From positions 1-20,382 of IMG/VR virus record IMGVR_UViG_3300042564_001564: a stretch of 20,382 bases of DNA, one strand, 5' to 3'. This document shows positions 17,644 to 20,382 of this stretch, one piece after another. A program made the position numbers and the translations under genes. The first letter of the stretch is position 1, and each line of letters begins with the position of its first letter. The DNA comes from a virus. Under the pieces are notes generated by a model. It saw only the letters and a program-made list of their open reading frames with translations. It did not search any database and was not told the DNA's origin.

Positions 17644-19482
17644 TTATGAGAAATTAACTGTTTTAAGATTTTTAACTCTAATATTAATATCTTTGTTAGA
17701 ATATCTGATTTGATAGCTTTGTGTAGGTTCCGCATAAATTGTTTCGTCAATCAATTCAATTTGTCTTGTTGTTGGGTCTGAATATCTTTGAGATGTTTGA
17801 GATGATGAATATTGTCCACCAACATTATTAAAAAATTGTACATCTGAAATTGTAATAACCCCATTTTCATTTTGTAATAATCTTTTTAAATCAGATACGT
17901 TAACATTTTGACCCATTTGTCTGTTTGACGGACTAAAATAGTCAGAAACTACAGTTATTAACTGAGATATAACAGTACCTTGATTTTGAGAGTTATCCAA
18001 TACAACGTCAACGTTTACACTTAAATCAATTACATTAGCACTTTGAACTGAAACGTAATCATTAATCATTCTATAATTTGAAAGGTAATTAGCTACATTA
18101 CTTTTTAACGTATTTGAAACAACTTCAGTTAATGCCCCCGATTCGTCATACGATAACATTTGAATAATAATTTTGTTATTTTGTTCAGTAATTGCAACTT
18201 TAGCAGGTGCTCCGTATTGAGACGGCATTGTTCGAATAATTGACTCATAATCATTAACTGTCACCGCTCTATTTTGTGCGGAAAAATTATAAGAAACCAT
18301 ATTCCTTACTTCTTCCGTTGTTGGGAAGTCTGCCCCACCAATTGCCGCAGTAACATTTGAACATCTTAATGAATTAACGACTGTTGTATTAATACTTTCT
18401 GACGGTCCATTAACAAAAAAAGAAACTGTACCAACTTGCGTGATTGTATCAACACCTAAGTTACTTCCGGTACCACCACCAACTCTGTATTGAACAAATA
18501 GTGTAGTGTTTGCCTTTAGAGTACTACCTAACCCTAAATTATTTGAGTATTTGTTTAGGTTTAACATAAATCCGTTTGCCGCGAATTCTCTTAATTGTTC
18601 ATCTGCGGATTGATTACCTCCACCGAATGTCATTTTTAAGAACCCTTCAGGCGTAAATTCAGAAATAAACTTATTACTTGTCTGAATATATTTCCCAACT
18701 TTAATTCCCGGAGAATCTGATACTTTTGTTGGGTCTTCAACAAAAACTCTATCTTGAGCTAAAGCTTGAACTTCATACCATTTATTATCAGTTCCTAAAA
18801 ATTCTTGTGATGATGGTACGTTAGTATATTGAGTTCCATCTTTTAATAAAACCCCGGTGATTCCTAATACATTTTTTTCTGGTAAGAATAATTCATAAAA
18901 AGGTTTAACATCATTAGGTGTTATAACTTTTTTGAATACTTTAGTCAAACCATTAACAACGGTTTCTCGTTTAGTAATTGTGTAATTAAGTATTCTATTA
19001 TTTGAATCAAAATTTGGAATTTTCAATCTATTTGGGAACCCATCAGCATTAGTTGGTGAAGCAAAATCAATTTCATAAACCGTTTCAAAAATTTGTCCCG
19101 CTCCGTTAAATTGAGAACCTCTTCTTAATACCCCACAATAACTTAAATCTTCTTTATCTCCATAAGCCGGTACTGTAATAGAGAAATCAATTAATGCAAC
19201 TGACGGTCTCATTCCCGGTATTTTTAATCCATAAGTTTTCGCAATATTATATACTGACGACCTTTGTTGAGCGTATTGTAACACAGTCTCCTGAACACTT
19301 CTATCAATATTAAATTGTAAGTTGTCTGTTACCGCAGCATTCAGGTCTAATAAAACCGAAAATACCGATGCGTCATTAAAATTCTGAACAGTTTCAGGAT
19401 AATAAGTTTTAGTAAAATTTATAAGTTCCGTCCTGATTGATTGGAAATCTCTTGTTGTGTATGAAATCTTTTTATTAGCCAT
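17644..19482 (-). CDS. Baseplate wedge protein, gp6/Baseplate_J family
   Basis: A 612-residue protein assigned to the family of T4 gp6 (660 residues), P2 GpJ and Mu gp47. In T4, two copies of gp6 join one gp7 in each wedge, and gp6 forms the ring of the inner baseplate. The N-terminal part has the typical opening (YTTRDFQSIRTELINF, then FNDASVFSVLLDLNAAVTDN), a pattern found in many gp6/J proteins. Residues about 332-380 carry the glycine-rich RVGGGTGSNLGVDTI segment. Residues about 381-431 carry the family core, GGADFPTTEEVRNMV followed by AVTVNDYESIIRTMPSQYGAP, and residues 467-495 the strand-rich NDYVSVQSANVIDLSVNVDV. The gene starts 4 nt after the gp25-like stop, and the adjacent W-J pair is common in contractile tails. 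The start ATG at 19480-19482 lacks a Shine-Dalgarno sequence. The wedge role is well supported. Confidence 0.88.
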   Translation of the reverse strand: MANKKISYTTRDFQSIRTELINFTKTYYPETVQNFNDASVFSVLLDLNAAVTDNLQFNIDRSVQETVLQYAQQRSSVYNIAKTYGLKIPGMRPSVALIDFSITVPAYGDKEDLSYCGVLRRGSQFNGAGQIFETVYEIDFASPTNADGFPNRLKIPNFDSNNRILNYTITKRETVVNGLTKVFKKVITPNDVKPFYELFLPEKNVLGITGVLLKDGTQYTNVPSSQEFLGTDNKWYEVQALAQDRVFVEDPTKVSDSPGIKVGKYIQTSNKFISEFTPEGFLKMTFGGGNQSADEQLREFAANGFMLNLNKYSNNLGLGSTLKANTTLFVQYRVGGGTGSNLGVDTITQVGTVSFFVNGPSESINTTVVNSLRCSNVTAAIGGADFPTTEEVRNMVSYNFSAQNRAVTVNDYESIIRTMPSQYGAPAKVAITEQNNKIIIQMLSYDESGALTEVVSNTLKSNVANYLSNYRMINDYVSVQSANVIDLSVNVDVVLDNSQNQGTVISQLITVVSDYFSPSNRQMGQNVNVSDLKRLLQNENGVITISDVQFFNNVGGQYSSSQTSQRYSDPTTRQIELIDETIYAEPTQSYQIRYSNKDINIRVKNLKTVNFS

Positions 19483-19486
19483 AATA

Positions 19487-19945
19487 TTATATATTAATTA
19501 TTACAAAATCGCTAGTATTAAAAACATCATCTGTGATGATATAATCAATCCTAACTTTAGCGGTATGTTCTAATTGACCAATACCAGGTACTCTAAAAAC
19601 TCTATCGTTCTCACCATTAATATAAGACCCTTTATCTTCTTGTCCATCAGACGCCGCAGTTACACTAATATTAGTAAGTTTTAAATTTGGCATATACAAA
19701 TCAACAGCGTCACGTATTTCAGATTCTATTTGTGAAAATGTAGGTGTATCTAATGGGTCAAAAAGAAATTCATATAATCTTGTCCCAAAATCAGGTAAAT
19801 AATATCTTGAACCTTTTCTTGTTAGTAAAAGATGTATTAAGTTGTTTCTAATTTCTTTTTCGGTTGTACTAGATAAATCTAAATATTTCCCATCAAAAGA
19901 ATCTCTGAAAGGAAAAGTTAACCCGTATGTTGTTCCATCTGCCAT
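19487..19945 (-). CDS. Baseplate wedge protein, gp25/GpW family
   Basis: A 152-residue protein of the gp25-like lysozyme/GpW family (T4 gp25 has 132 residues). In T4 it is a wedge protein that contacts gp6 and the inner sheath and helps trigger contraction. The family core is clear: EIRNNLIHLLLTRKGSRYYL followed by PDFGTRLYEFLFDP, matching the 'LL.T..GeR.....fG..l...lF' pattern shared with type VI secretion TssE. The following helix (IESEIRDAVDLYMPNL) and strand are also typical. Despite the family name, no lysozyme activity is expected. I chose the ATG at 19943-19945 (MADGTTYGLTFPF). A TTG at 19990 would add 15 residues but falls in the T-run of the upstream terminator. It is the first gene of the cluster, 4 nt before the gp6-like gene. 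Confidence 0.85.
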   Translation of the reverse strand: MADGTTYGLTFPFRDSFDGKYLDLSSTTEKEIRNNLIHLLLTRKGSRYYLPDFGTRLYEFLFDPLDTPTFSQIESEIRDAVDLYMPNLKLTNISVTAASDGQEDKGSYINGENDRVFRVPGIGQLEHTAKVRIDYIITDDVFNTSDFVIINI

Positions 19946-19990
19946 AACTATAAATATAGTGTCGTCATTATTTTTTATAAATACCCCCAA

Positions 19991-20020
19991 AATAAAAAAT
20001 CACGACCTAAGTCGTGATTT
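19991..20020 (-). terminator. Intrinsic terminator after nrdA
   Basis: A perfect 10-bp inverted repeat, AAATCACGAC (19997-20006) and GTCGTGATTT (20011-20020), encloses a 4-nt loop. Read on the minus strand it is followed by a T-rich run (19991-19999). It lies 9 nt after the nrdA stop codon and just before the gp25-like gene, so it should end nrdA transcripts and separate them from the tail cluster. The T-run suits minus-strand transcription. Confidence 0.85.
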
Positions 20021-20029
20021 ATATTCTTA

Positions 20030-20382
20030 TTAAGAACCACATCCGAAACATTCAAATTCCGTATCTGTTGGTTTTTGTGTTAATTCAACCGTTGGTTTAT
20101 CAATTGATTTTGGTTGACCTACTTTAGATATATCCACAGCCAAGTGTTTTGCTCCGGTCGATATCGCTTTCGTTCTAACATAATAACAAAGAGTTTTTAA
20201 TCCTTTACCCCAAGAATGGAAGTGTGATGATGAAATTTTTGATAATGTTGGGTTTGACATATAGATATTCATTGATTGTGATTGGTCAATGAATGGTGCT
20301 CTGTCTGCCGCCATATCAATAAGTTCTCTTTGAGATATTTCCCAAATTGTTTTGTATTTTGGAATTAAATGTTCAATTCTTT
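20030..20382 (-). CDS. nrdA: Ribonucleoside-diphosphate reductase large subunit, C-terminal part
   Basis: The frame is open to the right edge, giving the last 116 residues of a class I ribonucleotide reductase alpha subunit. The enzyme reduces ribonucleoside diphosphates to deoxyribonucleotides for DNA synthesis. Family features are strong: the helix [20 protein letters not shown], then [12 protein letters not shown], the segment [20 protein letters not shown] with the Tyr-Tyr pair that carries the radical in E. coli NrdA (Tyr730/Tyr731), and the C-terminal ECFGCGS tail whose cysteine pair re-reduces the active site. The tail resembles eukaryotic and Bacteroidota-type R1 proteins more than the E. 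coli one. The first in-frame ATG, at 20314, is internal, since the codons upstream of it encode conserved family sequence. Large phages often carry nrdA with nrdB; nrdB is not in the window. A terminator follows the stop. Confidence 0.93.
   Translation of the reverse strand, partial: RIEHLIPKYKTIWEISQRELIDMAADRAPFIDQSQSMNIYMSNPTLSKISSSHFHSWGKGLKTLCYYVRTKAISTGAKHLAVDISKVGQPKSIDKPTVELTQKPTDTEFECFGCGS

Noticed and set aside
19949-19983. Two exact TATAAATA octamers on the plus strand, like T4 late promoters
   Set aside because: They point away from the adjacent genes, and the same octamer occurs inside genes elsewhere (for example at 8508 and 13021), as expected by chance in A/T-rich DNA.
4473-19990. 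Extracellular contractile injection system or type VI secretion locus instead of a phage
   Set aside because: The wedge proteins alone would allow it, but no AAA+ ATPase or effector is seen, and nrdA and a RuvC-type gene next to the cluster fit a phage genome better. It is not fully excluded without more flanking sequence.
20030-20314. A complete small 94-residue gene starting at 20314
   Set aside because: The frame continues upstream to the window edge with conserved ribonucleotide reductase sequence, so this ATG is internal.

Overview
The window is almost completely coding, A+T-rich (about two thirds by eye) and most likely comes from the virion-structure region of a large contractile-tailed bacteriophage (Caudoviricetes, myovirus type). 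The main evidence is a minus-strand cluster with recognisable baseplate-wedge proteins: a gp25/GpW family protein, a gp6/Baseplate_J protein and a large protein with a GpI/gp7-like segment. Beside it lies the 3' end of a class I ribonucleotide reductase large-subunit gene. A RuvC-type resolvase lies on the other strand. A Bacteroidota host (Flavobacteriia or relatives) is inferred from two things: SprB-type repeats in the tail adhesin, and the lack of Shine-Dalgarno-like sequence upstream of nearly every start codon. I recognise no specific phage.

Layout from left to right. Positions 1-1265 (plus strand) hold the 3' end of a tail/appendage-like structural gene and then a RuvC-family Holliday-junction resolvase gene. 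A bidirectional terminator hairpin (about 1268-1296) separates these from the convergent minus-strand cluster. Read in its own direction, from high to low coordinates, that cluster runs: gp25-like, gp6-like, a 1759-residue protein with a central membrane-type hydrophobic block, four proteins of unknown function (618, about 295, 388 and 302 residues, one with a PKD-like fold), a 1002-residue GpI/gp7-like protein, and a 1057-residue SprB-repeat adhesin with a Pro/Thr stalk. Gaps are 1-4 nt or short overlaps, apart from a 72-nt gap with a hairpin upstream of the 1759-residue gene. This fits one long cotranscribed unit. At the right edge nrdA is on the same strand but is separated from the cluster by its own terminator.

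How the genes fit together. gp25-like, gp6-like and GpI-like proteins form the wedge core in contractile tails, and the fibre or adhesin gene normally follows. The order W-J-I-H known from P2-like phages is kept here, but five extra genes lie between J and I. Those five, above all the giant protein with the hydrophobic block, are the least explained part of the window and are probably lineage-specific baseplate or peripheral tail components. NrdA and RuvC belong to nucleotide supply and DNA processing and are not part of the tail module.

There is no gene-free stretch longer than 300 bases. I see no tRNA, CRISPR array, insertion sequence, integrase or attachment site.
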